64,000 nt of DNA, from positions 248,001-312,000 of the forward strand of contig JABMLP010000024.1 in the NCBI GenBank assembly GCA_013176395.1, read 5' to 3'. A model generated the notes under the pieces. The model saw only the letters and a list, made by a program, of their open reading frames with translations, had not been told where the DNA came from and did not search any database. This document shows, piece by piece, positions 25,487 through 36,086 of this stretch. The stretch is from Venturia oleaginea (taxonomy: Eukaryota > Ascomycota > Dothideomycetes > Venturiales > Venturiaceae). Position 1 is the first letter of the stretch; every line of letters starts with the position of its first letter. The translations under genes and the position numbers were made by a program.

Positions 25487-26260
25487 ATGAAAATCATACT
25501 ACTTTCCGTTTTTCTACATCTCCTTTCATCCTACGCCCAAAACACATCCACAATAGCCATCCCCGCAACCAATGGCTCCATCCCTACAGGCGGCACAAAT
25601 GGCTGCGCACCAGGCTACTACCCAAACACCGATATAGTCCTCTTCACCTTCCCTTACACCTACACCCAAGTCCTCAGTATAATCGGCAACTACACAAACC
25701 TTACCTGGTCCGGCTCTCCTGATAACAGCGTCACATCAAACAGCACAAACTGGGTCCTTGGTACAGCACGCTTCTAAGAATTAGCAGGTGCCTATGTCAT
25801 CGAGACAATAACCGAATACTCCAGACCTGCCAACGGGCCATACATCGAAACACACACCCTCACTCCCCTGACAATTGCTGCTGCCAATATCTCGCTCTAT
25901 TCAGATTATGATGCGCAGAATTGGACGAGTGTTTGTCATGGGCGGGCTACGACTACAAATTTTATGATTAATATGTGTGCTACCAATGCCACCGCTGCCG
26001 CAGCTCTTCTCCACTCCATTCATCTGACGGATGTGCGGACTGTCGGGACGTTTTTAGGAGGACAGGATTTCACGACATGTGCGGCGTTGGGAAGTAATGC
26101 TCTGACTCCGAATACGACTACGCCGGCGATGGGTGGTAATGCGACGAGATCTGGTGTTGCGGCTGGGTCGACCAGTGGCGGTGCTATTAGACTTGATGGG
26201 TCGAAAGTTACGGCTCTGAGTAGTGCTGTGTTGGTCATTTTGGGTTTGATGTTGCTGTAA
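25487..26260 (+). pseudogene. Secreted GPI-type protein gene broken by one TAA
   Basis: A single intronless frame runs from the ATG at 25487 to the TAA at 26258-26260 (257 coding positions) and is interrupted only by TAA at 25775-25777. The N-terminus is a clear signal peptide (MKIILLSVFLHLLSSYAQ). The middle is rich in NxS/T sites and has paired cysteines. The C-terminus has a Ser/Gly stretch, then a hydrophobic tail ending LVILGLMLL, as expected for GPI attachment. The frame on both sides of the stop is coherent (WVLGTAR before, ELAGAYVIETITEYS after). No usable intron removes the stop: the only donor-acceptor pair around it would span about 30 bases. It could be a strain-specific null, a read error or true readthrough. 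Family not recognised. Confidence 0.68.
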
Positions 26261-26779
26261 TTACGTTTGTTTGCTCTAGATCTGCATATCTTAATGGCCC
26301 AAACACTCGTCTTGATACTGTGTCCATTCCCCGGGGTGTCTTTTTGCGTAGATAGAAACTGTCGCAATAGCTTCATCGTTGTCACCCAGCCGTCCATTTA
26401 CGTCTTCAGGAGGCTCACTCGATTGAAATACTTTTGACAAGCGAGTGCTCTTTTCCAGATTGCCAGGAATACATCGATATCGACGTCAATTCCCAAGCAA
26501 GATATGCGGTTCGTTCAGATCGTTCATGAGGGCAATGGAGAGAATTTGATAAGATTGCAGACGGTCTGTCCGAAGTGTCCATGTGCGATTCGTGTTTTGA
26601 TGATGTTGACGGGAAGGAAAATAGAGAGGTGGGCGAGAGTTGTGTAGGGCGTGACTCGGGTATTCATATTGCTGCGCGGATGTGAGACCGACACGAGTCA
26701 TGCCATCTCCACCAAAAAGTTTGTCATTGTCCAAGTCAACTTTTCACAACAATGCGCCCATAGCCATACTACACGAACA
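26261..26779. other. Intergenic, ROK1 promoter
   Basis: No gene recognised. The frame of ROK1 is open for 43 codons upstream of its ATG, but without an in-frame ATG, so it is leader or promoter. Confidence 0.45.
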
Positions 26780-28909
26780 ATGGACATTTTCAAGCTCCTC
26801 TCCCGCTCCACGAAAGTAAACAACAAGCACAAACCAACTTTGGCCCGACCAGCCCAGAAACTACCCAGCAGCGGCGGAAACTCGAACCCGCAACTTTTTG
26901 GAAAGGACGAACAAGCCGGAAATCCAGACTCCCCAAATGGGCCTTCAGTACTGAGGAAAAGAAAGAGGACTCCAGGACAGCCAGTTGTGGTGGAAGAATT
27001 GCCAGCGGAACTCGATTTCTTCTGTGGAAGCGAGAAGTCTGCGAGCAAGAAGAACAAGAAGAATGTAGAGGATGTGGCGAAAAGCAAGGCGCAAGAGATA
27101 GTCGAAGAGGAGGAATTAGACGAGGAAAAATGCAAGGCAATACTGAGAGCGCACAAGGTCAAGGTCTCGGTTCTGGCTGAAGCAGACATGCCGATGAAAG
27201 ACAAGAAGAAGAAGAGCAAGTCGAAGATGGATGAATCGAAACACAAACGACCATTATACCCAAATCCTCTTACATCCTTCGAACAAATGCAGTCGAGATA
27301 CCCTAAACTCTCGAAACGTTTGGCTGAGAACATTTCAAACCAAGGGTACACAACGCCGACAGAGGTACAAATGGCTTCACTGCCTTTACTTATGGGCGAG
27401 TCGTCTGTGGGATTAGATGGACAGGGTAATGACAAGATAGGATTCAATCTTATTGCTGTGGCCCCCACGGGAAGCGGTAAAACTTTGGCATTTCTCATTC
27501 CTGTTCTGAGTGCTATTGTGAGAGATCGTGGAACAGGTGCGGATGACGGAGTACGGACTCTCATTGTTGCGCCAACAAGAGAATTGGCAAACCAGATTGT
27601 CAATGAGGGAAAGAAATTGGCAGAGAACACAGGTGTGAAGATATCGCTTGTGAGGAAGGGCATGAAGATCGGTGGCCAGGTCGAGGCAGAAGTGTCTACA
27701 AATAAAGGAGCGGACGCGGACGGTAGCGCCAGCGATGAAGCTTCCGATAAAGAGGACACAAAGGGCATTGTGCGAAAGAAGACCTCTACAGTTAAATCCC
27801 ACATATTGGTTTCAACACCTCTCGCCCTCGTCCACGCCCTCCAAGGCCCTGACGGACAACCTGCAAACCTACCCAGCGTCCGCTACCTCATCCTCGACGA
27901 AGCAGACGTACTTCTCGACCCTCTTTTCCGCGAGCAAACCCTCTCAATATGGCGATCATGTGCCAAAGAAACCCTAATAACCACACTCTGGTCCGCAACG
28001 ATGGGCTCCTCCATCGAAGATCTCGCTTTAAAGTACATTCCCCAAAACGCACATGGAAACCATATTCCCACCGTCCGCCTCGTCGTCGGATTGAAAGACA
28101 CCGCATTACCAACTCTAAATCACATCCTCACCTATGCAGCAACAGAAACGGGCAAACTCCTCGCCCTACGTCAACTGTTACATCCAACAGCACCAGAAAC
28201 GCATTCCGCCGGCCGCAAAGCCCTTCGTCCCCCTTTCATCGTCTTCACCCAAACCATCGAACGTGCAAAAGCCCTGCATGCAGAATTAAGATACGACATC
28301 CCACCCGAAGCAGGCGGATCCTCAAGAATAGCAGCACTCCATTCCGAAATGTCGGAAATGGCAAGAGCAAAAGTGATGACGGAGTTTCGAAAGGGAGACA
28401 TCTGGATTATCATCACCACCGATCTTCTCGCCCGCGGCGTAGATTTTAGAGGTCTGAATGGAGTCGTGAATTACGACGTCCCCACCTCTGCAGCAGCATA
28501 TGTTCATCGCGTTGGTAGGACGGGAAGAGCGGGGAGGGAAGGTGGTGTCGCTGTTACCTTTTATACGAAGGAGGATGTCCCTTTTGTCAAACCCATCGCC
28601 AATGTTATTCGCGCCTCGGAAAAGTTGAGAGGGGGTGATGAGAAGGAGAGTTCGGTGCAGCAGTGGCTTTTGGATGCGTTGCCTATGCCTAGTAAGAATG
28701 ATAGGAAGGAGATTAAACTGAAGGGTCTGGAAACGAGGAGGAGTGGGAAGAAGAGTGCGAGGATTAGTACTAAAAGTGGGTATGATCGGAGAAAGGATGG
28801 CAAGAGGAAGGATGGGAAGGGTCGGGTGGGGAAGAGTAAACCCAAGGTGATGCGGGGAAAGACTGGGAGAGGAAATGAAAGGGATGAGTTTGGGGGATTT
28901 AGTGATTGA
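26780..28909 (+). CDS. ROK1: DEAD-box RNA helicase Rok1 (DDX52 family)
   Basis: ATP-dependent RNA helicase of the nucleolus that acts in 18S rRNA processing and 40S subunit assembly. It is intronless, 709 residues. A lysine/glutamate-rich N-terminus of about 160 residues contains the Rok1-typical ELDFF motif and CKAILRAHKVKV. The Q-motif region reads NPLTSFEQM, then GYTTPTEVQM. Motif I is APTGSGKT (residues 228-235), Ia is PTRELA, II is DEAD (373-376), III is SAT and VI is HRVGRTGRAGR. A charged insertion of about 40 residues (GADADGSASDEASDKED) lies before motif II, and the C-terminus is a basic tail rich in Lys, Arg and Gly. The ATG at 26780 is the first that gives the conserved MDIFKLLSRSTK start. 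A 368-codon antisense frame covers the N-terminal half and is a shadow. Confidence 0.95.
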   Translation: MDIFKLLSRSTKVNNKHKPTLARPAQKLPSSGGNSNPQLFGKDEQAGNPDSPNGPSVLRKRKRTPGQPVVVEELPAELDFFCGSEKSASKKNKKNVEDVAKSKAQEIVEEEELDEEKCKAILRAHKVKVSVLAEADMPMKDKKKKSKSKMDESKHKRPLYPNPLTSFEQMQSRYPKLSKRLAENISNQGYTTPTEVQMASLPLLMGESSVGLDGQGNDKIGFNLIAVAPTGSGKTLAFLIPVLSAIVRDRGTGADDGVRTLIVAPTRELANQIVNEGKKLAENTGVKISLVRKGMKIGGQVEAEVSTNKGADADGSASDEASDKEDTKGIVRKKTSTVKSHILVSTPLALVHALQGPDGQPANLPSVRYLILDEADVLLDPLFREQTLSIWRSCAKETLITTLWSATMGSSIEDLALKYIPQNAHGNHIPTVRLVVGLKDTALPTLNHILTYAATETGKLLALRQLLHPTAPETHSAGRKALRPPFIVFTQTIERAKALHAELRYDIPPEAGGSSRIAALHSEMSEMARAKVMTEFRKGDIWIIITTDLLARGVDFRGLNGVVNYDVPTSAAAYVHRVGRTGRAGREGGVAVTFYTKEDVPFVKPIANVIRASEKLRGGDEKESSVQQWLLDALPMPSKNDRKEIKLKGLETRRSGKKSARISTKSGYDRRKDGKRKDGKGRVGKSKPKVMRGKTGRGNERDEFGGFSD

Positions 28910-29020
28910 GTATCTTGTGTCTTTTGATGATTCACCATTTTAGCTAAAGTACTTTGTGAATTGTCAATACTCATGTTGAGAAGAAGTCATTGCCATTATT
29001 CCTTTACTATTAATAAAATA

Positions 29021-29688
29021 ACGTATTCGATCACCCAACCCGTCAAAAATTGCCAAGACCCCAACTACTCCTCTTATTCTACTATGTCTCAACAACGTAA
29101 TGGGTTACTACTCCAACACGAAGGGAGAATTCAGCTTGCAATCCAAGCTTTGAATACCGCCCAACTCCGAAGCCAACAGGCTGCTGCGAGCGCCTTCAAC
29201 GTTAAACAACAAACCCTCTCCGATCGCGTCAGAGGAGTCACACTTATCGTCGAAAGACCACCAAACGGTCGGAAACTTACCCTTACCGAAGAGCAAACGC
29301 TTGTCCGATATATCCTCGACCTCGATTCGCGAGGATTTGCGCCCCGGCTGTGTGGGTGGCAGATATGTACTATAGAGTATGGGACTGCAGCAGCGCAGGT
29401 AGCTGCAGAGGCGTCTGTAGCGCCTCAGGGATCGAAGAAGGCTCGTGGTAGTGGTGATCAAGAAACAGCCCGACCAACTCAACGGCGCTGTGGGAACTGC
29501 GGCGCAACTGGGCATAATGCGCGAACTTGTATAAAAGATATCGAGATATCTTCTGAATCAGAGAGCAGCACGACGGACTTAGAACCTATTGTTAATAGCG
29601 ATGAAATTGAAGAGTCGTAATATAAGATGGTCGTGCCAAGAAATTTTGACCGGTTGGGTGATCTGACGGGTTGGGTGATCGAATACGT
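29021..29688 (+). mobile_element. Pogo-type element, internally deleted (668 bp)
   Basis: Perfect 25-bp inverted repeats bound the element: 29021-29045 (ACGTATTCGATCACCC...) and its reverse complement at 29664-29688. Both ends are flanked by TA (29019-29020 and 29689-29690), the target duplication of Tc1/mariner and pogo elements. GGTTGGGTGATC also appears twice in tandem at the right end (29652-29683). The single internal ORF keeps the DNA-binding start and the zinc-knuckle end of a pogo transposase but not the catalytic domain, so the element is non-autonomous. The perfect TIRs and the absence of stops suggest a recent insertion 111 bp downstream of ROK1. Confidence 0.88.
29084..29620 (+). 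CDS. HTH plus zinc-knuckle protein of the pogo element
   Basis: An intact 178-residue ORF starting at the ATG at 29084. Residues about 10-75 form a pipsqueak/CENP-B-type helix-turn-helix: the first helix has EGRIQLAIQALN, the recognition part has AASAFNVKQQTLSDRVRG, and the linker has LTLTEEQTLVRYIL. In full-length fungal pogo transposases a DDE catalytic domain of about 300 residues would follow. Here the chain passes directly into an Ala-rich link and a CCHC zinc knuckle, CGNCGATGHNARTC (about residues 143-156), then an acidic Ser/Glu tail. The exact join keeps the frame open. It could bind element ends without cutting, acting as a competitor or a captured DNA-binding protein, but that is inference. 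Confidence 0.8.
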   Translation: MSQQRNGLLLQHEGRIQLAIQALNTAQLRSQQAAASAFNVKQQTLSDRVRGVTLIVERPPNGRKLTLTEEQTLVRYILDLDSRGFAPRLCGWQICTIEYGTAAAQVAAEASVAPQGSKKARGSGDQETARPTQRRCGNCGATGHNARTCIKDIEISSESESSTTDLEPIVNSDEIEES

Positions 29689-29690
29689 TA

Positions 29691-31035
29691 TACTATCAAT
29701 AAAAAAACAAAATCCGCGCAGGATCACTCTGGTTTTCGGTTGAGAATATTTGACTTTCAATGACTTATCATAAGAATCTATATCCTTCATATTATTTTAA
29801 ATACTATATTAAAAACGGGCAGTAGAAAAGGTAGATAGAAGGATTGGTACTATAATACCTTATTCAGACCTACATACAATGGGATCATTAGTACGTATAG
29901 CATATACACGATTACTATATCCCTAGCTACGAGCATCACACCCTCACTGTCGTATCCTTGGCACTGACAGGGGCGGTGCTATCTCTGCATCTCAAGGATA
30001 CCTCAATGTTCGAAGAAGAACAATGAACAATCAAGAACACAAGAGACTTATCCATATATGTTTATTTCATTATCATTTCATTACTATTTCATACACGTGT
30101 ACAAAGCCGAATCAACACTCACCAATCGTCTTAGTAATAAAGTATATAAAACGAACGGTCAGTGGGTCAGATGAAGATAATTTGAGTTTTCTACAAGTGT
30201 TGATCTGCTATCTTGTACCCTCCCTCCGCTCAAGCAGTACAAGAAAAATCGATAAGACGGAAAAGTCCTTATGAGCTGTAAGAAAGAGGAGGAACGCAGG
30301 TGCGGGTATCGTTCATCTTAGCCAATACTCTTGCCATAAGTTGTGTGAATCTTGTCAGACCGGGTAGGGTAGATTAGGTGACTTTTAAAGCATTGATTCC
30401 AAATCGCTACATATATACAAAGGTAATCCATCAAATGCACAAACACGCAGCATTGCCTGGAAAGGGATAGTACAAGATCGACATCGGTGTCGAAAGCCGA
30501 CTCTTTATCCACAGGGTATATCTACAGGGTGATGGGAAAAGCCTTTGGATTGATCCTTCTATGCGTGTTATCAGGAGGCGATTCCGAAAAAATTGCCGTC
30601 GTTGGGGTGGGACCTGCGTGAGACGGATGACTGAGCATGCATGTGCATATATATTTCCAAGGCGGATGAATAGGGTAACAGGATGATTTTATGGATTGGC
30701 CAATCGTGAAGCTGTCGTGTCGTGTCGTGTCGTGTCACGTCGAGGTGATGGTGGCGTGAAGATAGAGTATTGTGCAATTAATTGATGGTGCTTACGATTG
30801 TATCGTTTTGACATTCCAAGAAAGTGTGATCAGGATAGAATTGATGACATGGTTGCATGAATGATGGCGAAAACAAAGGGAATTGTTGAGAAAAGCAGGC
30901 CAGTGGGACAAGTGCCTTAGCAAGACGAGCACGTGGTAATCTACTGGTGTCAAAGCGGAGCTGTGCTCAGGAGTCAAAACTAAGATCGCGCAAGTCCAGA
31001 ATATCTCGGTCAAAATCCTAACAGGCGGCCACTGA
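29691..31035. other. Intergenic stretch
   Basis: AT-rich, with no recognisable gene. A TGTCG pentanucleotide run (about five units, 30713-30736) is the only repeat noticed. Confidence 0.5.
30713..30736 (+). repeat. TGTCG pentanucleotide run
   Basis: About five tandem TGTCG units, followed by an imperfect TCACGTCG; probably neutral microsatellite. Confidence 0.75.
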
Positions 31036-33035
31036 TCACCCTCGCTCTTCTTGTTTAGCAAGACCAGCATCAATCACGGCGTCTATTCGTTGACCGCATC
31101 CAGCAAGAGTAAGAGCGGCTTCTCGAACCGTGTGGCTTTCGTTCTTCGCCTTCTGTAGCGACGTCTCGAGGGTCGCGATTCTCTCTTGCAAGCGATGAAC
31201 ATCCCACGAGTGTTTTGGTGGGTCGTCTCGTGGCATAGTCGGGAAAGTCCCACCTTCCAAGACGCCACGCTGGACTGTAAAGTCTTCTCTACCTTCCACC
31301 AATTGGGCTTGACCTTGTTCAAATGCTTGAAGTCGGCTAAACAGGAGCTGACGTTCCTTATCCCAGGCCTTTTTGTCCTCAACACTTCTACTCTGAAGTC
31401 GATCTGCCATCTCAACAATCTTCATGTATTGAGAGGCACTTTCCGTTCCCATCCTTCGCGTTTCGTCTCGAGTCTTCTGTAAGTCCTCGATATGTTTTTC
31501 CAGGAATTGCACCTCGTCTGTCAGTTTCTCCCTCTCATCAGTGAGACTGTTGATCTCCGCGTCCGAAACCTCCAATTTCTTTTCCAGGGCCCCAGAACTG
31601 ACTCTCTGGCGTTCGAGTTTCTGCAATAATGAGTCGTGTTCTTTTTGTAACGTCTGTGAAGCCAGTGTTTTGACGGACACTTGGTGTTGAAGGTCTTGCA
31701 GGTGGGCGGTTTGGGCAGAACTTGGACCCGATGAGGGGGCGGATCCCAAGTTGGATGGAATATGAAGATTGAGTGAGGATGGAGAGGGTAGCGTACGAGC
31801 AGCCTGAGAAGCCTGCGTAGGCGAGCCGAAAGGTGGTGCATATGAGATTGACGATAGGCGGCGGTGTTGATGGTTGGGTGGGTCCATGGCTTCTAAGGCA
31901 TGCCAGTTGTCGTCAGGCTGGCTGCTAGTTAGAGAAGGGGGGCCCCAGGAGCGTTGAAGAGATCGGCGAGATGAAGGCTCCATGGGCTTTTCACTGCCAT
32001 CATGTTGCCGCTTCATCCCTGTGGTCGAACCCTCAAATGGTGGCGTCGTGGTGCGGCGACAGAGAGGTTGTGGCTCTGGCAAACCACTTGCCTGGATGGA
32101 GACGAGTGTTCTTAACGATGCGTTGTTCCATCGCAAGCGTTGGATCGCCCATTCGAGCGCTTCGGGACTTCCAATCTCGAGAGAATCACGTGATATCTGG
32201 CACAACGGGTAAGCATGCGGCCACTGCAATATTCATGTCCAGTCAAGCCTTTCGGAAAAACAATGCCTGGGCGTGAGCAATGCAAATAAAAACTTACAGG
32301 CTTGGGCGGCTGGTGTCCAATCGCAGGGGCAGACGGATCAAGTGGATCTTTCGTGATCTCTGAAATCAAATCTTGCAGCATTGATCTTAACTTTATGCAG
32401 CTTTGACCCTCGCAGCCTGGCCGACAACATCCTGCACCACGATCTTTAGATTCGGCGCCAGAGTCCCAAGCGAATTCCCGATGAGTGCTAGATGGTCGAG
32501 CGTCATCCACTGCGTCGGATGCCTGGCTCCATTGTTGATTGAATGGCACTAAAGATGTCTCATGAGCAAGCGAACACAACAGTCAGCTTCAAAGTGAGCA
32601 CGATTACCTACCGAAAGATGCCGTTTGCCCGTGTCGTGCATGAAGTGCGGGCGGTGACTCAGCATCCGGTTCTGGGAGTGAATCCGAATATTGTGCTTCG
32701 CCAAACTCTTCTACCCGTCTCCTTTTGGTGGATGACTGTTCTTGAACTAACGGCGCCTGGTTTCGCACTGCAAACCGTGTATCCAAAGGAAACGCAGGAG
32801 CAATCGGCTGTGAAAGTTGCGACGTCCTTGACAGCCAGGGAGTAGGGATTTGAGCCTCGGAAGATCGTCTCAGTGGAGGTAATGTTCTAACAGTGGACCG
32901 GGAAGGGTTTACAAATGATTCCACAAGTCCACCGAAATGTGGCAGTCGAGAAGCCAGCGTCCCTTGTGATGGAGGCAGTGTGTTATTGCTCGTCGTCGAC
33001 CACGCTTTTGACGAATCCGGTTGACCAGATGCCAT
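31036..33035 (-). CDS. Coiled-coil protein with Cys cluster, unknown role
   Basis: Three minus-strand exons (33035-32612, 32548-32298, 32223-31036) encode 620 residues; all junctions keep frame. The first 140 residues are low-complexity Ser/Pro/Arg with a basic patch TKRRRVEE that could be a nuclear signal. Exon 2 has a cysteine cluster CCRPGCEGQSCIKLRSML (about residues 180-200), which could bind a metal, followed by an amphipathic helix. Exon 3 has a short conserved-looking segment (YPLCQISRDSLEIGSPEALEW) and a proline-rich middle. A long coiled coil runs from about residue 410 to 560 (heptads in LEKKLEVSDAEINSLTDE). I do not recognise a named family. A nuclear scaffold or regulator is an inference from the basic patch, Cys cluster and coiled coil. 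Confidence 0.8.
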
Positions 33036-34399
33036 GGACTAGGAGAAGCACGTGATTGGATGAGGTCGCCATGCGTTGCTATGGGTGGATGTGAGATAGT
33101 TTCAATTTCGATTCTGGACCGCGAGCGTTTCAATGGACCGGATGCTGTGATTAAGTTTTGCTGCAGTATGCAGCAGTTGAAAGACGAATAGCGATGCGTA
33201 GCAGAGTCCTAGTATCTGCGAGTGCGAGATGGGAGATGGAGGATGTGACTTGAGCAGTATATAGCATCGAGATAGCGACAGATCTGCAAGTGGCAGGCTG
33301 CAAGGCTTTTAGTAATAGAGAAGCAGAGGATGCAACGCCATAGGATCCCGCACGGTTACGCAGCTTCTCTACCAGCTAGCACTTCCCCTTGGTGACATGC
33401 ACACGAATTATGTAGGTACGGTAAGTACCCTCGGACCAGTTGACTATGACGAATTGATAGACGAAGCAAAAGCTCCCGGATGATTACTACCACAAAGAGC
33501 ATGCGTGGTACTCCGTACTTGACAAGGTCCGGCAATGTACGGGTCGGGGGATGGATAGGTAAGCTGCTTGTGCACTCCTGGCTCGCTGTATTAGAGCTCG
33601 GCAACACCCCAAGCTTTGATGCGAATAAATGCTTCGACTCCATCTTGGTAGTTCTAAGCGGATACGACGCAACGATGGAGAATCCATCATTGCTTGAACG
33701 TCCGAGAATCTGGACGAGGTGCAATCTGTTCTAATTGGACAGTAGATGCTTACACACTGCTTTGTAACATCCGTGATTCTATTTTCCTATTCGCTAAGGC
33801 ATGCCCAGGTGCTTGAAGACGACGCTACCCTCTCAGCTTACTCTGGACGTTTCTCCTGGTCGATAGAGTAGTAGCCGTGTGATCTTCGGCCTAGTGACCG
33901 CCATCTTCAGATCTCGCTGGGCTCCGAAATCTGACTTCGGCGGTAGTAGCCTCAGAGTCCGACCGAGCTGGGTAATCGAAACTCGACACAGGTTGTAGTG
34001 GTAGTGTTTAGGTATCTATCTTACCCTCGATTGTCTATTCTGTCAGACTGCAAGCTGCTAATGATGATGAAGGAACACGGGTTCACTTCTCCATCAGTCA
34101 TCTCTACAGCTCAGCCTTGGGAAAGAAGTCGAGTTTGGAAGATACTCGCGCCATCAGTCAGTGGTTGCGCTTTTCAGTACATTTAGCCAGAGATTTGTGT
34201 TTTGGTAAGTGGAATGCAAATGGTATCCAAAGTCGGTCGTCCGTACCATGCACCTGGCTTTCTTGTGAACTGAGCATTGTACGACAACAACTTGCATGGT
34301 TTCACAGCATGATCCGCCCTCACTGGGCAAACAAATTTTCAACATGCACACAAACATTTCTTCTCTTTTCCCCCCTAGACTCTAACACCCACCGACAAC
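33036..34399. other. Intergenic stretch, nothing recognised
   Basis: Short frames without family resemblance. The left part is the promoter of the minus-strand coiled-coil gene; the right part ends at the ragged 5' end of the SET relic. Confidence 0.45.
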
Positions 34400-35907
34400 G
34401 CGTTCGCGATTAGCATTGCGAAGATGGGGAACAGTGCTGGCTTCGACCTTGTCCAAGGGTGTGGTAGAGCGACAAGACTGGGAGAAATTCATCGAAACTG
34501 CCAAATCTCGTTACGAAGATTATCCTCAAGTGGAGATGAAGCCGAATAACCAACTTCAACGCAGGCGACAACCCCAAACTCCCTTTCGAAGGTCCCAAGT
34601 TTCTACCTTTCAGCTCGCATTTATTGCTGCAGAGGTTGAAAAGGTCAAGAGCTACATCGAGACTGTTACACTTGCAGCAAGTCTTCAATTTGGTTCTCGT
34701 GTCTGCTCCTGGAACGAATGTACAGATCAGTGGGGTCAAGAACAACGAGAGGACGGCGCTGAGACTCGTGGTAGACACGCCTGGGAAGAGGTCAACAAGT
34801 CCATCATATCCTATGAAGAGGTTTGTCAAGGCCTCTTTGTTCAATTCTGTTCACTGCGAGCTTCTAACCATTTCTACACAGGCAGACGAGCGCGAAACTC
34901 CCAAAAGTTTGGGCCTGGTCCTGAATGGCTCTGATCCCCTGAGAGAACCCAATACTCCCCTCTTCGAAATCCAACAGATCCCTGGGAAAGGAAATGGCCT
35001 CTTTGCTCGCTTCAATATACCCAAAGGCACCCGTATCCTATGTGAGAAACCACTCGTATTGGTCTCATCGAAGCCACTCGATCAGTTAGAGTCGTTCCTT
35101 GCAATGAAGCTTAAAGCCATGCTCAAAGAGTCGCAGCGCCAGTTTCTGTCTCTTCACAATAACTACTCTCGCAAACATCCCTTCAGTGCCATCGTCAATA
35201 CTAATGCTCTGCCATGCGGATCCGGGTCTCCCGTTGGTGGTATCTATCCCACAATCTGCCTCATCAACCATAGCTGCGTCCCAAACGCCCATATCAACTG
35301 GAACAGTACCGACGAGCACGAGACCATCCACAGCATCTGATCGATCAAAATGGGAGAGGGAATCACGATCCCATACGATCAAGGCGGGACGTTCAACGAG
35401 CGCCTCGCATTCTTGAAAGACTCCTTCGGTTTCTCCTGTTCTTGCAGCGTGTGCCGTCTCCCTCCCGACCTACTCAAAGCCAGCGACACCCGCCGCCAGC
35501 TGACCAAAAGCCTCGACGAAGCCATCGGCGACCCTTATGTTATGATGCGCAAGCCGCAAAAGAGCCTACAAAACTGTCACGTGCTACTGCAAATCCTCAA
35601 CGCAGAACACGGAGAATACGACGGCGCCCCGATCGCCAGCCTGTATTACGATGCTTTCCAAATCAGCATCGCTCATGGCGACCAAGCCCGAGCTAGCACA
35701 TTTGCGGATCGAAGCTACAAAACCAGGGTCATATGCTAAAGAGAAGATAGCCCTGAAACGATGAGGATGAAGTCTCTTGCGAAGAAGCCGGGGAATCATG
35801 ATAGCCTTGGGGCGTTCTCTATCAAGTGGAAGAGCTCGAGGGAGAAGGTACCAAAGGGACTGGGTGCGGAGGAATTTGAGAAGTGATTGTTCAAGCTGGA
35901 CGATTGA
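34400..35907 (+). pseudogene. SET-domain methyltransferase pseudogene
   Basis: A clear but broken SET protein. An intron with a CTAAC branch site (34821-34881) joins SYEE to ADERETPKS. The SET domain follows: LFEIQQIPGKGNGLFARFN, INHSCVPNAHINWN, then GITIPYDQGGTFNERL and the post-SET FSCSCSVC. Three in-frame stops interrupt it: TGA at 35338-35340, between ETIHSI and SIKMGEG; TAA at 35737-35739; TGA at 35884-35886, just before LFKLDD and the natural TGA at 35905-35907. Sequence between the stops stays in the same frame without shifts. The 5' end is also ragged, with the open frame (DWEKFIETAKSRYEDYP) lacking an ATG where one is expected. CGA, CAA and TGG codons would give these stops by C-to-T or G-to-A transitions. 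An intact parent would be a SET5/SMYD-like lysine methyltransferase. Confidence 0.82.
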
Positions 35908-36086
35908 GAGGAACAGAGGGCGTAGGTAGGCGCAAGGCAATGCAATATACGGGCTGAACTGCGACTCACTGTATCATTCTGCACGAAGGTCTTGCAAAAG
36001 GTCAGATCAATTTCTGTACTCTTTGGTCATCCAATTGACCCTGATGCGACTGTATTGCTTAGGACCTTCTTCCCTATCTTGATCAA

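Noticed and set aside
25731..25785. Intron that would remove the TAA in the GPI-type gene
   Set aside because: The acceptor TTAGCAG looks fair, but the available donors (GTCACA, GTACAG) are poor or give an intron of about 30 bases, and the text on both sides of the stop reads as continuous protein.
26698..27804. 368-codon open frame antisense to ROK1
   Set aside because: It mirrors the GC-poor, Lys/Glu-rich sense codons, giving a Ser/Phe/Leu-rich product with no start context; a shadow of ROK1.
34624..34881. ORF continuing upstream of the SET domain through the intron
   Set aside because: The region 34821-34881 has a clear donor, CTAAC branch site and ACACAG acceptor; the reading through it is unrelated to SET proteins.
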